Assembly (NCBI GenBank): GCA_944326795.1
Contig: CALVFJ010000003.1
Location: 1-64,000, forward strand
Direction: 5' to 3'
DNA length: 64,000 nt
Source: an uncultured Erysipelotrichaceae bacterium
GTDB taxonomy: Bacteria > Bacillota_I > Bacilli_A > Erysipelotrichales > Erysipelotrichaceae
Below, piece after piece: positions 47,689 through 57,906 of the stretch (its first letter is position 1; every line of letters starts with the position of its first letter). A program made the translations under genes and the position numbers. The notes under the pieces were generated by a model. The model saw nothing but the letters and a program-made list of their open reading frames with translations, did no database searches and was not told the DNA's origin.

Positions 47689-48901
47689 AGAAAAAAAGAT
47701 GGAAAACGGTCATGTTAAGTTTGAAACATTCAATGGGAAGGGAAAGGCTAAACAAATAAAGACCCTTGATGAATTGAAAGATGATTTTCAGGAAGCTTAT
47801 AATACAAATAAGATCTTGTATCAAGCTGATGTCATGGAGGCTTTAGATAAGCTTGACCTAAATGAAAATCAAATTGAAGATCTTTATGAGTGGTTTAGCC
47901 AGATCGGCATCAGTTTGACCGAAGATGAGGATATCGATGTTGAAAATGTCAATGAAGAAGAACTAGATGATCTTATTGATGATGAAGAACTAGATGGTGA
48001 AGAAATTGATACCAGCATCTTAGATAATACTTTATTAGGCATTGATATCGGAAATACGCCAGTAAAGATCAATGATCCGGTTAAGATGTATCTAAAAGAG
48101 ATTGGCCGCGTACCTTTGTTAAAACCGGATGATGAATTGGAAATTGCCAAAAGAATTGAAAATGGCGATGAAGAAGCTAAGAATATCCTAATTTCCAGTA
48201 ATCTTCGTCTGGTAGTTTCCATTGCCAAAAAATATGTAGGTAGAGGCATGCTATTTTTGGATCTTATTCAAGAAGGCAATATGGGCTTGGTAAAAGCCGT
48301 AGAAAAATTTGATTATCGCAAAGGATTTAAATTTTCGACTTACGCTACTTGGTGGATTAGACAAGCGATTACGCGCGCTATCGCCGATCAAGCAAGAACG
48401 ATTCGTATACCAGTACACATGGTAGAAACGATCAACAAATTGACCAGGATCGAAAGACAATTAGTACAAGATCTTGGTCGGGATCCAACAGCAGAAGAAA
48501 TTGCAGCTAGGATGGAAGGAATAACACCAGAAAAAGTTAGAGAGATCAAGAAGATCGCTTTAGATCCAGTATCTTTAGAAACTCCGATCGGTGAAGAGGA
48601 CGATTCTCATCTAGGTGATTTTATCGAAGATAAAGATGCGATGAGCCCTGATCAATATGCTAATAATCAATTGTTAAAAGATGAGATCAACAAGGCCTTA
48701 TCTGAATTGACCGAAAGGGAAGAGAAAGTTTTACGTCTACGCTTTGGTTTATATGATGGAAGGACCAGGACCTTGGAAGAAGTTGGCAAGGAATTTAATG
48801 TTACGCGTGAGCGTATCCGTCAGATCGAAGCTAAAGCATTGCGGAAATTAAAACATCCAACACGTTCTAAACGTTTGAAAGATTTTAGAGAAAAATTATA
48901 A
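47672..48901 (+). CDS. rpoD: RNA polymerase primary sigma factor SigA
   Basis: 409 residues. An acidic region 1.1 (rich in E/D around 85-115) is followed by [14 protein letters not shown] (1.2), [20 protein letters not shown] (2.3-2.4), region 3, and a 4.2 [23 protein letters not shown]. Two ATGs open the frame. The stop and the trmK start overlap (TAATG). Confidence 0.96.
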   Translation: MMKKTEEKKMENGHVKFETFNGKGKAKQIKTLDELKDDFQEAYNTNKILYQADVMEALDKLDLNENQIEDLYEWFSQIGISLTEDEDIDVENVNEEELDDLIDDEELDGEEIDTSILDNTLLGIDIGNTPVKINDPVKMYLKEIGRVPLLKPDDELEIAKRIENGDEEAKNILISSNLRLVVSIAKKYVGRGMLFLDLIQEGNMGLVKAVEKFDYRKGFKFSTYATWWIRQAITRAIADQARTIRIPVHMVETINKLTRIERQLVQDLGRDPTAEEIAARMEGITPEKVREIKKIALDPVSLETPIGEEDDSHLGDFIEDKDAMSPDQYANNQLLKDEINKALSELTEREEKVLRLRFGLYDGRTRTLEEVGKEFNVTRERIRQIEAKALRKLKHPTRSKRLKDFREKL

Positions 48902-49581
48902 TGTTGAACAAACGCTTGCAAGCTGTAGCACAAATGGTCGATCCTTGTCAGACCATTGCAGATATTGGCTGTGATCATGCTTTTTTGGCTATCCATCTGA
49001 TAGAAAAAGGACTTTGTCAGAAGGTGTATGCTTGTGATGTTGCTGATGGGCCTTTAAAAATCGCCAAGAATAATGTTAGTGCAGCTAATTTAGCGGAAAA
49101 GATCGATTGTCGCTTAAGCAATGGCTTTGAAAATATTCCCGATGATGTTGATATAGCGATCATCGCAGGCATGGGGTTTCATACAGCAAAAATGATCTTA
49201 GAAGCGGCAGGGCAAAGATTGTTCAAGGTCCAAAACATCATCGTTCAGATAAATACGGATGTTGAGCTATTTAGAGCATGGATCAGTGAACATCGTTTCT
49301 CGATCATCGATGAAACGATCGTTTTTGACCGCAAATATTATACGATCATCAAATTTAATACTAATTCATCAAGAGCGTTGAACGATATGGAAATTGAATT
49401 TGGTCCTTGTTTGCTAGCAAAAAAAGAACCAGAATTCGTTGCATTTACCAAAAATAAGCTGGCTACTTTTGAAATGATAGCTCAAAGGATCACAAACGAT
49501 CAGCAAAAAAAGGCTCAGATCGCTGAAAAGATAAGTCAATATTCTCAAGTGCTTGAAAAATGTTCTGCTATAGCAAATTAA
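48901..49581 (+). CDS. trmK: tRNA (adenine22-N1)-methyltransferase
   Basis: 226 residues. SAM motif I is IADIGCDHAFLAIHL, then KVYACDVADGPL, and IAGMGFHTAKMIL carries the catalytic region of TrmK. It directly follows rpoD, the usual position in Bacillota. Confidence 0.92.
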   Translation: MLNKRLQAVAQMVDPCQTIADIGCDHAFLAIHLIEKGLCQKVYACDVADGPLKIAKNNVSAANLAEKIDCRLSNGFENIPDDVDIAIIAGMGFHTAKMILEAAGQRLFKVQNIIVQINTDVELFRAWISEHRFSIIDETIVFDRKYYTIIKFNTNSSRALNDMEIEFGPCLLAKKEPEFVAFTKNKLATFEMIAQRITNDQQKKAQIAEKISQYSQVLEKCSAIAN

Positions 49582-49619
49582 AAGCTTTATGGTTGCCCAT
49601 AAAGCTTATTTTTTATTTT
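49582..49619. terminator. Intrinsic terminator between trmK and the convergent flavoprotein gene
   Basis: AAGCTTTATGG pairs with CCATAAAGCTT around a 4-base loop, followed on the plus strand by ATTTTTTATTTT. On the minus strand the tail is TTTAATTT, so it may serve both directions. Confidence 0.8.
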
Positions 49620-51094
49620 GCGGCATTTTGACCTGCAATACGACCAAATACGATGATATCAGCAATAGCGTCAGATCCTAGACGATTGGTTCCATGGATA
49701 TCGCCGGTAACTTCGCCAGCTGCATATAGACCAGGGATCACGTTTCCTGCAGTATCTATGACCTGAGCATCAGTGTTGATTACCAGACCTCCCATCGTAT
49801 GATGGACAGCTGGTTTAGAAACCATGATATAATATGGACCTTCGTCAGCAAAAGGTGTTAGGGTACCTCTTAGATTGAAATCTAGATCATTGCCATCTTT
49901 AGCATATTGATTAAAGGTTTCGACCGTTTCTTTTAAAGCAGCAGCATCAATTTCAAAATGTTCAGCTGCTTCTTCGATGGTATCAGCCTTAACTAATTTT
50001 CCTTCTTCGATCAGTTTGTCATATTCATGACCATGTGCATCCATGATGTCTGCAGCAGCAAGACCGTTTTCATCAAAGAATAGATAAGATACTTGATCGG
50101 TTTGTTCAGTTACAGCTAAAGAAATGACATCACGACGTTCTAGTTCTTCAACAAAACGTTTGCCTTCTTTATTGACTAGGATCGCACGACCGGCTAAACG
50201 AACGTCGCCAACATAAAGCAATAATCCGCTGTCGATGTCACAAGTTGGATAGGTTTGGATATATTCCATATCGGTTACATCAGCACCGATTGCCTGAGCC
50301 ATGGTAATACCGTCACCTGTGCTGCCAACCGTACAAGTAGATAAGATCTTTTCATCCATATCAGGGTTATATTGCTTTCGCATTTCAACATTTGAACCAA
50401 AGCCGCCGGTTGCAATGATCACAGCTTTATTGGCATGATAAGTTATTTCACCATCTTTGGTATTGGCAACAACACCATTGACCTTGCCATCTTCCATTAA
50501 TAATTGTGTTGCTTCGGTTTGCGTTAAAACTTGGATCCCTAATTCATCAGCTTTAGTTTTTAAGCTGCTGGTAATCGTTGATCCGCTAGCATTTTCAGGT
50601 ACAAGACTACGCATCACGCTATGTCCGCCAAAAAATAACATATAATCTTCAAATGGTACATTGATCTCATCTTTAAGCCACATGGCACCATCTAAGGCAT
50701 TTTCAGCTAAGACACTAACTAAAGCTTCATTGGCTTCGTTGTCACCGCCGACCATGATGTCTTCCTTAAATTGCTCAACGCTATCTTCAATTCCTTGTTC
50801 TTGCTGCAACCAGTTGTTAGGTGCAGCCATTTCTCCGCCTGATATTGCAGTGTTTCCGCCGATAACGCCCATCTTTTCTAAAACGATGACATTTGCACCA
50901 GCTTCTTTAGCGGAAATGGCAGCAGTTAGACCTGCACCGCCAGCCCCAATGACGATGACATCATAATCAGTTTCGGTTGATGTCGCAGTTGTGCTTGGTG
51001 CACTGGTACTAGGGGTGTTTTGGCTTGGTGTAGAACATGCTGTTAAGCTACAGCTAACCAAACCAGCTAAAATAAATTTAATAAGTTTTTTCAT
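49613..51094 (-). CDS. FAD-dependent reductase lipoprotein, predicted urocanate reductase
   Basis: 493 residues. The signal peptide ends in the lipobox LTAC at Cys20, followed by a Ser/Thr linker, so it is anchored outside the membrane. VIVIGAGGAGLTAA, GVIGGNTAISGGEM and GTNRLGSDAI mark the flavocytochrome c / fumarate reductase family; HHTMGG holds a catalytic-region His. In fumarate reductases the substrate region reads HPT; here it is YPT with Tyr282. Asp297 and Arg320 follow at +15 and +38, the spacing I recall for Tyr373, Asp388 and Arg411 of Shewanella urocanate reductase. Thus urocanate to imidazole propionate is the best prediction. There is no N-terminal FMN-binding domain. GGGAGG precedes the ATG at 51094; an extension to 51151 lacks support. 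Confidence 0.75.
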   Translation of the reverse strand: MKKLIKFILAGLVSCSLTACSTPSQNTPSTSAPSTTATSTETDYDVIVIGAGGAGLTAAISAKEAGANVIVLEKMGVIGGNTAISGGEMAAPNNWLQQEQGIEDSVEQFKEDIMVGGDNEANEALVSVLAENALDGAMWLKDEINVPFEDYMLFFGGHSVMRSLVPENASGSTITSSLKTKADELGIQVLTQTEATQLLMEDGKVNGVVANTKDGEITYHANKAVIIATGGFGSNVEMRKQYNPDMDEKILSTCTVGSTGDGITMAQAIGADVTDMEYIQTYPTCDIDSGLLLYVGDVRLAGRAILVNKEGKRFVEELERRDVISLAVTEQTDQVSYLFFDENGLAAADIMDAHGHEYDKLIEEGKLVKADTIEEAAEHFEIDAAALKETVETFNQYAKDGNDLDFNLRGTLTPFADEGPYYIMVSKPAVHHTMGGLVINTDAQVIDTAGNVIPGLYAAGEVTGDIHGTNRLGSDAIADIIVFGRIAGQNAAK

Positions 51095-51195
51095 GTTTTC
51101 CTCCCTTGACAAGGGATATTTTATTAATTTGTGTAAAAATTGTCTATGCACTATATTGATAAAATATGTAATAATATGAATGTGAGGAAATGACC

Positions 51196-52881
51196 ATGAA
51201 ACTTAGAAATAAGATCACGATCTTTTTTATATGGATCGTTGTTGTATCGCTAATAATTATCATGCCATATACTTTTTTTACCATCAAGCAAAACAATAAA
51301 CGATGCATCGATAATTTAAGCACGCAGCTATTTACTGCTATCGCCAATGAAGCTGATCTTTGGCTAGCCAATAAGATCCATGATATCAGGATCATTGCAC
51401 AGGAAGATTGTGTAAAAGAAATGGACATCGCAAAGATAAGGACATATGTAGATAGCATCAATCAAACGATCGGGCAGGAATATGGCAATAGTTGGGGAAC
51501 ATTTGCTATTGGTGATAGCTCAGGCATTGGTTGGGTAAAAGAAGATATGTATATCGATATTTCAGAACGTTCATATTTTCATGATAGTGCTGAGCTAGAG
51601 CAAGAATTGATCTTGGTTCCGCCCGTCTCTTCAAAGACAGATGGCAGCTTGATTTCTATCATTCATTATCCATTGATCAATGAAACTGGATATTATGGTT
51701 TCATCAATGCTGCCATCAATTTGGATGCTTTGACCGCTCTGATGGAAAAAATCGATTTTTATGATGGGGTTTCTTGGATCATGAATAGTGAACATATAAA
51801 CTATACCAAAAGCACGATACCTGCTGATTTTCAGCTAGATAAGATACATTTATCAGAAAATGCCAATCAATTATCATATGGACCTTATACCTTGTTTTAT
51901 CAGAAAATTAATAGTGTAAATGATCTGTACCTTTGCACTTTGATCAAAACGAATTCATTATCTGCTGACACTTATCGATTGCTTACTAATTTGTTGATGC
52001 TTTGGGGCTTGATCATCATCATTGCTGTGATCTTAAGCTTTTTCTTGGCACGTTCGATCGCTAAACCAATTGATGAGTTTGCTTTGCAGCTTAAAAAACA
52101 AAATGGAGCATTATCTTTGATTTCAGAAAGATCAAAGATATCAGAAGTAGTAAATTTAAAAAGATCATTTAATGGTTTGATCAAAGAAATTAAAAAATTA
52201 CAAGATAAAACTATTAATGATGAAAAAGAAAAAAGACATTATGAGTTTAAAGTATTGCAATCACAGATCAACCCTCATTTTTTATATAATACCTTAGATG
52301 CTATCCATTGGAAAGCTTTTGAACATGATGATGAAGAGATGATCCAGATCATTGATTCTTTATCGAATTTTTATCGGCTTTCACTGAGCAATGGCGCAGA
52401 GTTCATTACGATAGATGACGAGATCAAGCATATTAATTATTATTTAGATATCCAAAAAATTCGCTTTAAAGATTTATTTACCTGGTCGATAGACATCGAA
52501 CCACAGCTTAATGATCATCATGTGATCAAGCTTTTGCTGCAACCTATTGTCGAAAATGCCTTGATTCACGGCATCAAGCCTAAATTAGTTCCCGGACACA
52601 TCATGATCAAAGGATATATGGAAAATGATGATATCATCTTTAATATAATTGATGATGGTGTTGGAATGGATCAAGAAGAACTATCATATGTATGCAAATC
52701 ATTGGAAGAAACAAAGACAAAAAAAGATAGCTTCGGCTTATTTAATATACACCAGCGTTTAAAGATAACCTATGGACATGGATATGGCATAAAGATCGAA
52801 AGCATTAAAGGTGCAGGAACCAAGGTTATTTTAAGATTAAAGACAAGGAGAGAAGACCATGTGGAAAGTGATGATATGTGA
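51196..52881 (+). CDS. Sensor histidine kinase, YesM/LytS-type
   Basis: 561 residues. An N-terminal helix (about 8-28), an extracellular dCache-like sensor of about 230 residues, a second helix near 265-290, a HAMP linker, then the His_kinase domain with QINPHFLYNTLDAIHWKAF (His in PHFLYN) and an ATPase domain with LLQPIVENALIHG and IIDDGVGMD. GTGAGG at 51182-51187 favours the ATG at 51196 over 51190. It is divergent from the flavoprotein lipoprotein and overlaps its response regulator by 23 bases. It probably senses an extracellular small molecule. Confidence 0.9.
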   Translation: MKLRNKITIFFIWIVVVSLIIIMPYTFFTIKQNNKRCIDNLSTQLFTAIANEADLWLANKIHDIRIIAQEDCVKEMDIAKIRTYVDSINQTIGQEYGNSWGTFAIGDSSGIGWVKEDMYIDISERSYFHDSAELEQELILVPPVSSKTDGSLISIIHYPLINETGYYGFINAAINLDALTALMEKIDFYDGVSWIMNSEHINYTKSTIPADFQLDKIHLSENANQLSYGPYTLFYQKINSVNDLYLCTLIKTNSLSADTYRLLTNLLMLWGLIIIIAVILSFFLARSIAKPIDEFALQLKKQNGALSLISERSKISEVVNLKRSFNGLIKEIKKLQDKTINDEKEKRHYEFKVLQSQINPHFLYNTLDAIHWKAFEHDDEEMIQIIDSLSNFYRLSLSNGAEFITIDDEIKHINYYLDIQKIRFKDLFTWSIDIEPQLNDHHVIKLLLQPIVENALIHGIKPKLVPGHIMIKGYMENDDIIFNIIDDGVGMDQEELSYVCKSLEETKTKKDSFGLFNIHQRLKITYGHGYGIKIESIKGAGTKVILRLKTRREDHVESDDM

Positions 52882-53614
52882 TGATGAGAGCTTAACCATT
52901 AAGGGAATGCAAAAAATGTTGAGCAAATTAAATGATGAAATAAAGATCATAGCTGTTTGTCAAAATGGCAAAGATGCTTTAGATAAGATCCTAGCATTAC
53001 AGCCACATATAGTTTTTATTGATATCAATATGCCGTTTATTGATGGTTTGCAAGTGATCGAACAAGTAAATGCTGTTGGTCTTAATGTGAAATTTGTCAT
53101 TTTTTCTGGATATCGTGACTTTGAATATGCTCGAAAAGCTTGTAGCTTAAATGTCATTGATTATTTGTTAAAACCAATAAATCAAGACAAGGTCAAAAAT
53201 GTATTGGAGCGTTGTATTGTTCAGCTTATTGCTGAACTTAATACCCGTCAAATTGTCGTTTTAGACAAGAAAGAAGATTCCTTGCATCAACAGATCCTAA
53301 GTTATATCAATGATAATTATCATGATGTATCATGCGGATTAGAACAGGTAGGCGCTGCGTTTAATATATCCGCATCGTATGTATCAAAGATCATTAAGAA
53401 AGCTGCCGATCAAACTTTTTCTAACTATATCAATATGTTAAGGATCGATAAAGCCAAAGGACTTTTATTAAATAATGGTCATCTTACATATGAGGAAATT
53501 GCTTACCGCTGTGGATTTGCTAGTTATCATTATTTTTCGCGGGTCTTTAAAGAGAAAACTGGGATGACGGCACATGATTATCAAAAATTAAATGAAAAAA
53601 TCAACAAGAGGTAA
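52859..53614 (+). CDS. Response regulator with AraC-type DNA-binding domain (YesN-type)
   Basis: 251 residues. The receiver domain has acidic pocket ICDDES, phospho-acceptor Asp in FIDINMPFIDG, and the conserved Lys in YLLKPINQ. The C-terminal AraC domain has two HTHs: FNISASYVSKIIKK and EIAYRCGFASYHYFSRVFKEKTG. With the kinase it forms a two-component system next to the divergent flavoprotein gene, which is its likely target. Confidence 0.92.
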   Translation: MWKVMICDDESLTIKGMQKMLSKLNDEIKIIAVCQNGKDALDKILALQPHIVFIDINMPFIDGLQVIEQVNAVGLNVKFVIFSGYRDFEYARKACSLNVIDYLLKPINQDKVKNVLERCIVQLIAELNTRQIVVLDKKEDSLHQQILSYINDNYHDVSCGLEQVGAAFNISASYVSKIIKKAADQTFSNYINMLRIDKAKGLLLNNGHLTYEEIAYRCGFASYHYFSRVFKEKTGMTAHDYQKLNEKINKR

Positions 53615-53617
53615 ACA

Positions 53618-54244
53618 ATGAAAAAATATCAAGCAATAATCTATGATATCGATGGTACTTTGATCAATACGATCGATATGAAGATGTATCCATTGATCAG
53701 GATCATTGAAGAAGAATTACATATTAGATATAAATTTGAAGATGTCATAAAATTTTATCCTTTACCAGGAAAACAAGTAATGGAAATCTTAGGAATCAAA
53801 GATAAAAAAGCTGTCTATGAGCGGTGGGTGCGATATGTTAATGAATATCCACAAAAAGCTTTTAGTTATCCTGGCATTAAAGAGGTGTTAGAATACTTTG
53901 CTGAAAAAGGGATAATACAGGCAGCGGTATCTGCAAAAACTAAGGAACAATATGCTATAGATATGCTTGCTAATGATTTGGATAAGTATATGAAAATCAA
54001 GGTACTTGCGGAAGATGTTCAAAAACCTAAACCTGATCCTGAACCGTTATTAAAATGTTTGACAGCATTAAAAGTTCCTTGTGATGAAGTGCTATATGTA
54101 GGGGATGCATATTCCGATTATCTTGCTGCTTCTAGAGCGAAGATCGATTTTGGCTATACAAGATGGGCTAAGATCCCAGTTCAAGAAATGATTGAACCAA
54201 CGTTCATCTTTGATGATCCTAAGGATATGATGGTGCTTTTGTAA
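53618..54244 (+). CDS. HAD-superfamily hydrolase, phosphoglycolate phosphatase-like
   Basis: 208 residues. HAD motif I is IYDIDGTLIN, motif II VSAKTKE, motif III Lys in VQKPKPDPEP, and motif IV YVGDAYSDYLAA. The cap domain is the small helical type. Substrate unknown. It follows the response regulator by 3 bases, so is probably co-transcribed, but a role with the two-component system is not evident. Confidence 0.85.
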   Translation: MKKYQAIIYDIDGTLINTIDMKMYPLIRIIEEELHIRYKFEDVIKFYPLPGKQVMEILGIKDKKAVYERWVRYVNEYPQKAFSYPGIKEVLEYFAEKGIIQAAVSAKTKEQYAIDMLANDLDKYMKIKVLAEDVQKPKPDPEPLLKCLTALKVPCDEVLYVGDAYSDYLAASRAKIDFGYTRWAKIPVQEMIEPTFIFDDPKDMMVLL

Positions 54245-54270
54245 AAAAAAAGAACTGTGATGACAGTTCT
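54243..54270 (-). terminator. Intrinsic terminator of rpsT
   Basis: On the minus strand AGAACTGT pairs with ACAGTTCT around a 4-base loop and runs into eight T. Confidence 0.85.
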
Positions 54271-54272
54271 AA

Positions 54273-54536
54273 TTATTTTACTGAATTAACAGCTTTTGCT
54301 AAACGTGATTTTTGACGAGCAGCGTAGTTGCTGTGTTTGATATTGCTAGCAACTGCTTTGTCTAATAATTTATTAGCGTTATCAAATGCTTTAACAGCTG
54401 CTTCTTTATCGTTAGCTTCAACAGCTACCAATACATTCTTAATAGCAGTTTTTAATGCTGTTTTTTCACCTTGTTTTGCGTTTTGTTTTTTAAGGTTAGT
54501 GATAGCACGCTTTTTTTGAGATTTAATATTAGCCAC
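54273..54536 (-). CDS. rpsT: 30S ribosomal protein S20
   Basis: 87 residues starting MANIKSQKKRAITNLKK, strongly basic and helical, the normal S20 length. The minus-strand ribosome site AGGAGGTGT precedes the ATG. It is divergent from fmt, with its own terminator. Confidence 0.96.
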   Translation of the reverse strand: MANIKSQKKRAITNLKKQNAKQGEKTALKTAIKNVLVAVEANDKEAAVKAFDNANKLLDKAVASNIKHSNYAARQKSRLAKAVNSVK

Positions 54537-54638
54537 AAGTACACCTCCTATAATTGCCTTTAGATTATAGCAAACTTAGTTATTTTTTGCAAGAATATGA
54601 TATAATCATATAGTTAATAAATGAAGGGAAATAAAAAA

Positions 54639-55571
54639 ATGGAAGATATCAGGGTTATTTTTATGGGTACGCCGATCTTTGCATGTAGCATCCTACAGAC
54701 ATTGATCGATGAAAAATATAATGTTGTTGCCGTAGTAAGCCAACCAGATAAAAAAGTAGGAAGAAAACAATTGATCCAAGAAACTCCAATCAAGCAGCTA
54801 GCTAATAAATATCATTTAGATGTTTTGCAGATGGAAAGTATCAAGGAGGAATATGATAAGGTATTAGCCTATCGTCCGGATCTGATCGTTACATGTGCAT
54901 ATGGACAATTTATTCCCAAAGTGATCTTAGATTATCCTAAATTTGGGTGTATCAATGTACACGCTTCTTTATTACCTAAACTTCGCGGTGGGGCACCGAT
55001 CCATAAAGCGATTATCAATGGTGATGATAAAACAGGTATAACCATCATGCAGATGATCCCAAAAATGGATGCTGGTTTGATGTATGCCAAAAAAGAAGTA
55101 AAAATCGGTCCTGATGATACGACCAGCATCTTGCATGACAAGTTGATGGTTGCCGGCTCTGAGCTTTTGAAACAGATGCTCCCAGCTTATCTTGATGGCA
55201 AGATCCAAGGCATAAAACAAGATGAACAAGCAGCAACATTTGCTTATAATATTTCAAAAGAAGAAGAATTTATAACCTTCGCGCAGGATGTTAATAAGGT
55301 ATATGATCATATCCGTGGGCTTATTGATTGGCCGGTAGGGTATGGCACGATAAACGGGCAGCGTATCAAGATCTACAAAGCTTGCAAGATCCAAAAAGAA
55401 CATCAGGATAAATTAGGCAAAGCAATCATGAAAGATAATATGATCCTAATAGCTTGCAAGCAAGGATATATAGGTCTGTTAGAAGTTCAGCTTGCAGGAA
55501 AAAAGAAAATGAGCGCCAAAGATTTTTATAATGGCAATAAAGAGCTGATAACTAAATATTGTTTTGATTAG
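54639..55571 (+). CDS. fmt: Methionyl-tRNA formyltransferase
   Basis: 310 residues. VIFMGTPIFACSIL opens the Rossmann part; the catalytic region is INVHASLLPKLRGGAPIHKAI, with Asn, His and Asp conserved. The C-terminal OB fold binds tRNA. AAGGGA at 54624-54629 supports the ATG at 54639 over the in-frame ATG at 54621. A TGA-TATAAT extended -10 box lies at 54598-54606. It is followed by lepA after 9 bases rather than by def or rsmB. Confidence 0.93.
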   Translation: MEDIRVIFMGTPIFACSILQTLIDEKYNVVAVVSQPDKKVGRKQLIQETPIKQLANKYHLDVLQMESIKEEYDKVLAYRPDLIVTCAYGQFIPKVILDYPKFGCINVHASLLPKLRGGAPIHKAIINGDDKTGITIMQMIPKMDAGLMYAKKEVKIGPDDTTSILHDKLMVAGSELLKQMLPAYLDGKIQGIKQDEQAATFAYNISKEEEFITFAQDVNKVYDHIRGLIDWPVGYGTINGQRIKIYKACKIQKEHQDKLGKAIMKDNMILIACKQGYIGLLEVQLAGKKKMSAKDFYNGNKELITKYCFD

Positions 55572-55580
55572 AGGTATTAC

Positions 55581-57386
55581 ATGGAACAAAAAAATATACG
55601 TAATTTTTCGATCATTGCTCATATCGATCATGGTAAATCAACTTTAGCAGATCGGATCCTTGAGCTTACTAAGACCGTAGAACAAAGAGAAATGCAAGCT
55701 CAGATCTTAGATTCTTTAGAACTTGAAAGAGAAAGAGGCATTACGATCAAGCTAAATGCGGTACAGTTAAAATATACGGCAAAAAATGGACAGGATTATA
55801 TCTTTCATTTGATCGATACCCCTGGGCATGTTGACTTTACATATGAAGTTAGCCGTTCTTTAGCAGCTTGCGAAGGCGCAATTTTGGTTGTTGATGCAGC
55901 TCAAGGAATCGAAGCCCAAACCTTGGCTAATGTTTATTTGGCATTAGATAATAATTTGGAAATCATTCCTGTTATCAATAAGATCGATCTGCCTAGCGCG
56001 CAGCCTGATCATGTAAAAAAAGAAGTTGAAGATATCATAGGTTTAGATTGCAGCATGGCGCCTTTGATTTCCGCCAAAAATGGGGTTAATATCGATCAGG
56101 TATTGGAGCGTATCGTTAGTGATGTACCAGCTCCTCAAGGAGATCCTAATGGACCGCTAAAAGCTCTGGTATTTGATTCTTTTTATGACGCATACCGTGG
56201 GGTCATCGCGTTTGTACGTATCAAAGAAGGTTCGGTAAAAATAGGCGATAAGATCCGTTTCATGGCGACCAATGCTGTTTATGAAGTGGTGGAGTGTGGC
56301 GTTAGGACGCCTAAAGAAATCAAGAAAGATCATCTAGAATGTGGAGAGGTTGGATGGATCGCTGCTAGCATCAAATCGGTAAAAGATGTAAGGGTCGGCG
56401 ATACGGTAACTTGTGTGGATGATCCTGCTGATGCTCCGCTTCCAGGCTATCGACAGATGAATCCGATGGTATATTGTGGATTGTATCCAACAGATAGTGA
56501 TAAGTATAATGATCTAAGAGATGCTTTGGAAAAGCTGCAGCTAAATGATGCATCTTTGCATTTTGAGGCAGAAACTTCACAAGCGTTAGGTTTTGGCTTT
56601 CGTTGTGGCTTTTTAGGATTGCTGCATATGGATGTCATCCAAGAACGTTTGGAAAGGGAATATAATTTAAACCTTATTGCTACGGCTCCTTCGGTTATAT
56701 ATCACTGCTATTTGACTGATGGTTCAATGATCAAGGTAGATAATCCAAGCTTGCTGCCAGAAACACAGAAGATCGATCATATCGAAGAGCCATATGTCAA
56801 AGCAAGCATCATGGTACCAAACGATTATGTTGGCAGCGTAATGGAGCTTTGTCAAAATAAACGCGGTGTCTATAAAGATATGCATGTGATCGATGATAAT
56901 CGTTATCAGATTGAATATGAACTGCCATTAGGCGAGATCATCTTTGATTTTTTTGACCGGTTAAAATCATGTACCAAAGGATATGCTAGCCTTGATTATG
57001 AAATGATCGGTTATCGCGAAGGAAAGCTGGTTAAAATGGATATCTTGTTGAATGGTGATATCATTGACGCTCTATCCATCATTGTTTTTAAAGATTTTGC
57101 TTATCATCGCGGCAATGCCATTTGCGTCAAGCTTAAGGAGCTGATTCCAAAGCAGCAGTTTGAGATCCCGGTTCAAGCGGCGATCAATGGTAAGGTCATT
57201 GCACGTACCAATATCAAGTCTTTACGTAAAAATGTCTTAGCAAAATGTTATGGTGGAGACATAACTCGTAAGAAGAAATTGCTGGAAAAGCAAAAAGAAG
57301 GTAAAAAACGGATGAAAGCGGTCGGCTCAGTAGAAATACCGCAGGAAGCCTTTTTCGTACTTACCAACATCAATGAGGATAAATAA
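55581..57386 (+). CDS. lepA: Elongation factor 4 (LepA)
   Basis: 601 residues. G1 [13 protein letters not shown]2 RERGITI, G3 [13 protein letters not shown]4 NKIDLP. The C-terminal LepA-specific domain ends with [20 protein letters not shown], which is diagnostic. It back-translocates or clears stalled ribosomes. This is the last core gene before the accessory region; hemW or the stress regulators that often follow lepA are absent. Confidence 0.96.
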   Translation: MEQKNIRNFSIIAHIDHGKSTLADRILELTKTVEQREMQAQILDSLELERERGITIKLNAVQLKYTAKNGQDYIFHLIDTPGHVDFTYEVSRSLAACEGAILVVDAAQGIEAQTLANVYLALDNNLEIIPVINKIDLPSAQPDHVKKEVEDIIGLDCSMAPLISAKNGVNIDQVLERIVSDVPAPQGDPNGPLKALVFDSFYDAYRGVIAFVRIKEGSVKIGDKIRFMATNAVYEVVECGVRTPKEIKKDHLECGEVGWIAASIKSVKDVRVGDTVTCVDDPADAPLPGYRQMNPMVYCGLYPTDSDKYNDLRDALEKLQLNDASLHFEAETSQALGFGFRCGFLGLLHMDVIQERLEREYNLNLIATAPSVIYHCYLTDGSMIKVDNPSLLPETQKIDHIEEPYVKASIMVPNDYVGSVMELCQNKRGVYKDMHVIDDNRYQIEYELPLGEIIFDFFDRLKSCTKGYASLDYEMIGYREGKLVKMDILLNGDIIDALSIIVFKDFAYHRGNAICVKLKELIPKQQFEIPVQAAINGKVIARTNIKSLRKNVLAKCYGGDITRKKKLLEKQKEGKKRMKAVGSVEIPQEAFFVLTNINEDK

Positions 57387-57390
57387 AGTT

Positions 57391-57415
57391 AAAAGATGCT
57401 ATATGCATCTTTTTT
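57391..57415 (+). terminator. Intrinsic terminator after lepA
   Basis: AAAAGATGC pairs with GCATCTTTT around a 5-base loop, and the T-run continues. Confidence 0.8.
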
Positions 57416-57416
57416 C

Positions 57417-57445
57417 TTGACTTCATTCTTAATATCGATTAATAT
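57417..57445 (+). promoter_or_regulatory. Predicted promoter of the toxin-antitoxin-chaperone module
   Basis: TTGACT at 57417-57422, 17-base spacer, TAATAT at 57440-57445. The first ATG is at 57474. Confidence 0.6.
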
Positions 57446-57473
57446 ATTTATACCCTATTAAATAGTAGTTATC

Positions 57474-57890
57474 ATGCGAGGTGGTTGTTTTGGGGATATT
57501 GAATTAATAATACTAGATAATGAAGATGATAACCCAGAATTGTTTAAATGGTTTTCGGATTATGGATTTAATTTAAAAAAAGATATAAAACGAATTGGAT
57601 TGTCAAAAAAAGATAAAAGTATAATATTTAAAGAATTATTAAATGATTTATATTTAAAAAAAGGTGTTTTATTACATGCTACCAAAGACTTTTCAATGCA
57701 AATATTTAAAATTAGAGAAAAAAATCCTCTTAATCCTAAATCCGGAAAAAGTGGTGGTATTCGAGTGATACTTTTGCATATAAAAGAAGAAAATAAATAT
57801 ATTGCTTTTCATATGTACTCAAAAAGACACAAACAAAATATAACTAATGTAGAGGATAACAAAATAAAAGAAATTTTGGGAATTAATTAA
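57474..57890 (+). CDS. HigB/RelE-superfamily toxin of a TAC module
   Basis: 138 residues, basic, no membrane segment. The C-terminal half fits the RelE/HigB mRNA-interferase fold: MQIFKIRE, then KSGGIRVILLHIKEENKYI and a closing FHMYSKRHKQNIT with the Tyr/Lys/Arg/His cluster of such toxins. It is followed after 16 bases by an Xre antitoxin gene and then a SecB-like gene, the order of M. tuberculosis HigB1-HigA1-Rv1957. The start is uncertain: a GAGGTGG lies just after the ATG at 57474 and no ribosome site precedes it. The coding region is more AT-rich than lepA. Confidence 0.7.
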   Translation: MRGGCFGDIELIILDNEDDNPELFKWFSDYGFNLKKDIKRIGLSKKDKSIIFKELLNDLYLKKGVLLHATKDFSMQIFKIREKNPLNPKSGKSGGIRVILLHIKEENKYIAFHMYSKRHKQNITNVEDNKIKEILGIN

Positions 57891-57906
57891 AAAAGGAGTG
57901 CTAAAT

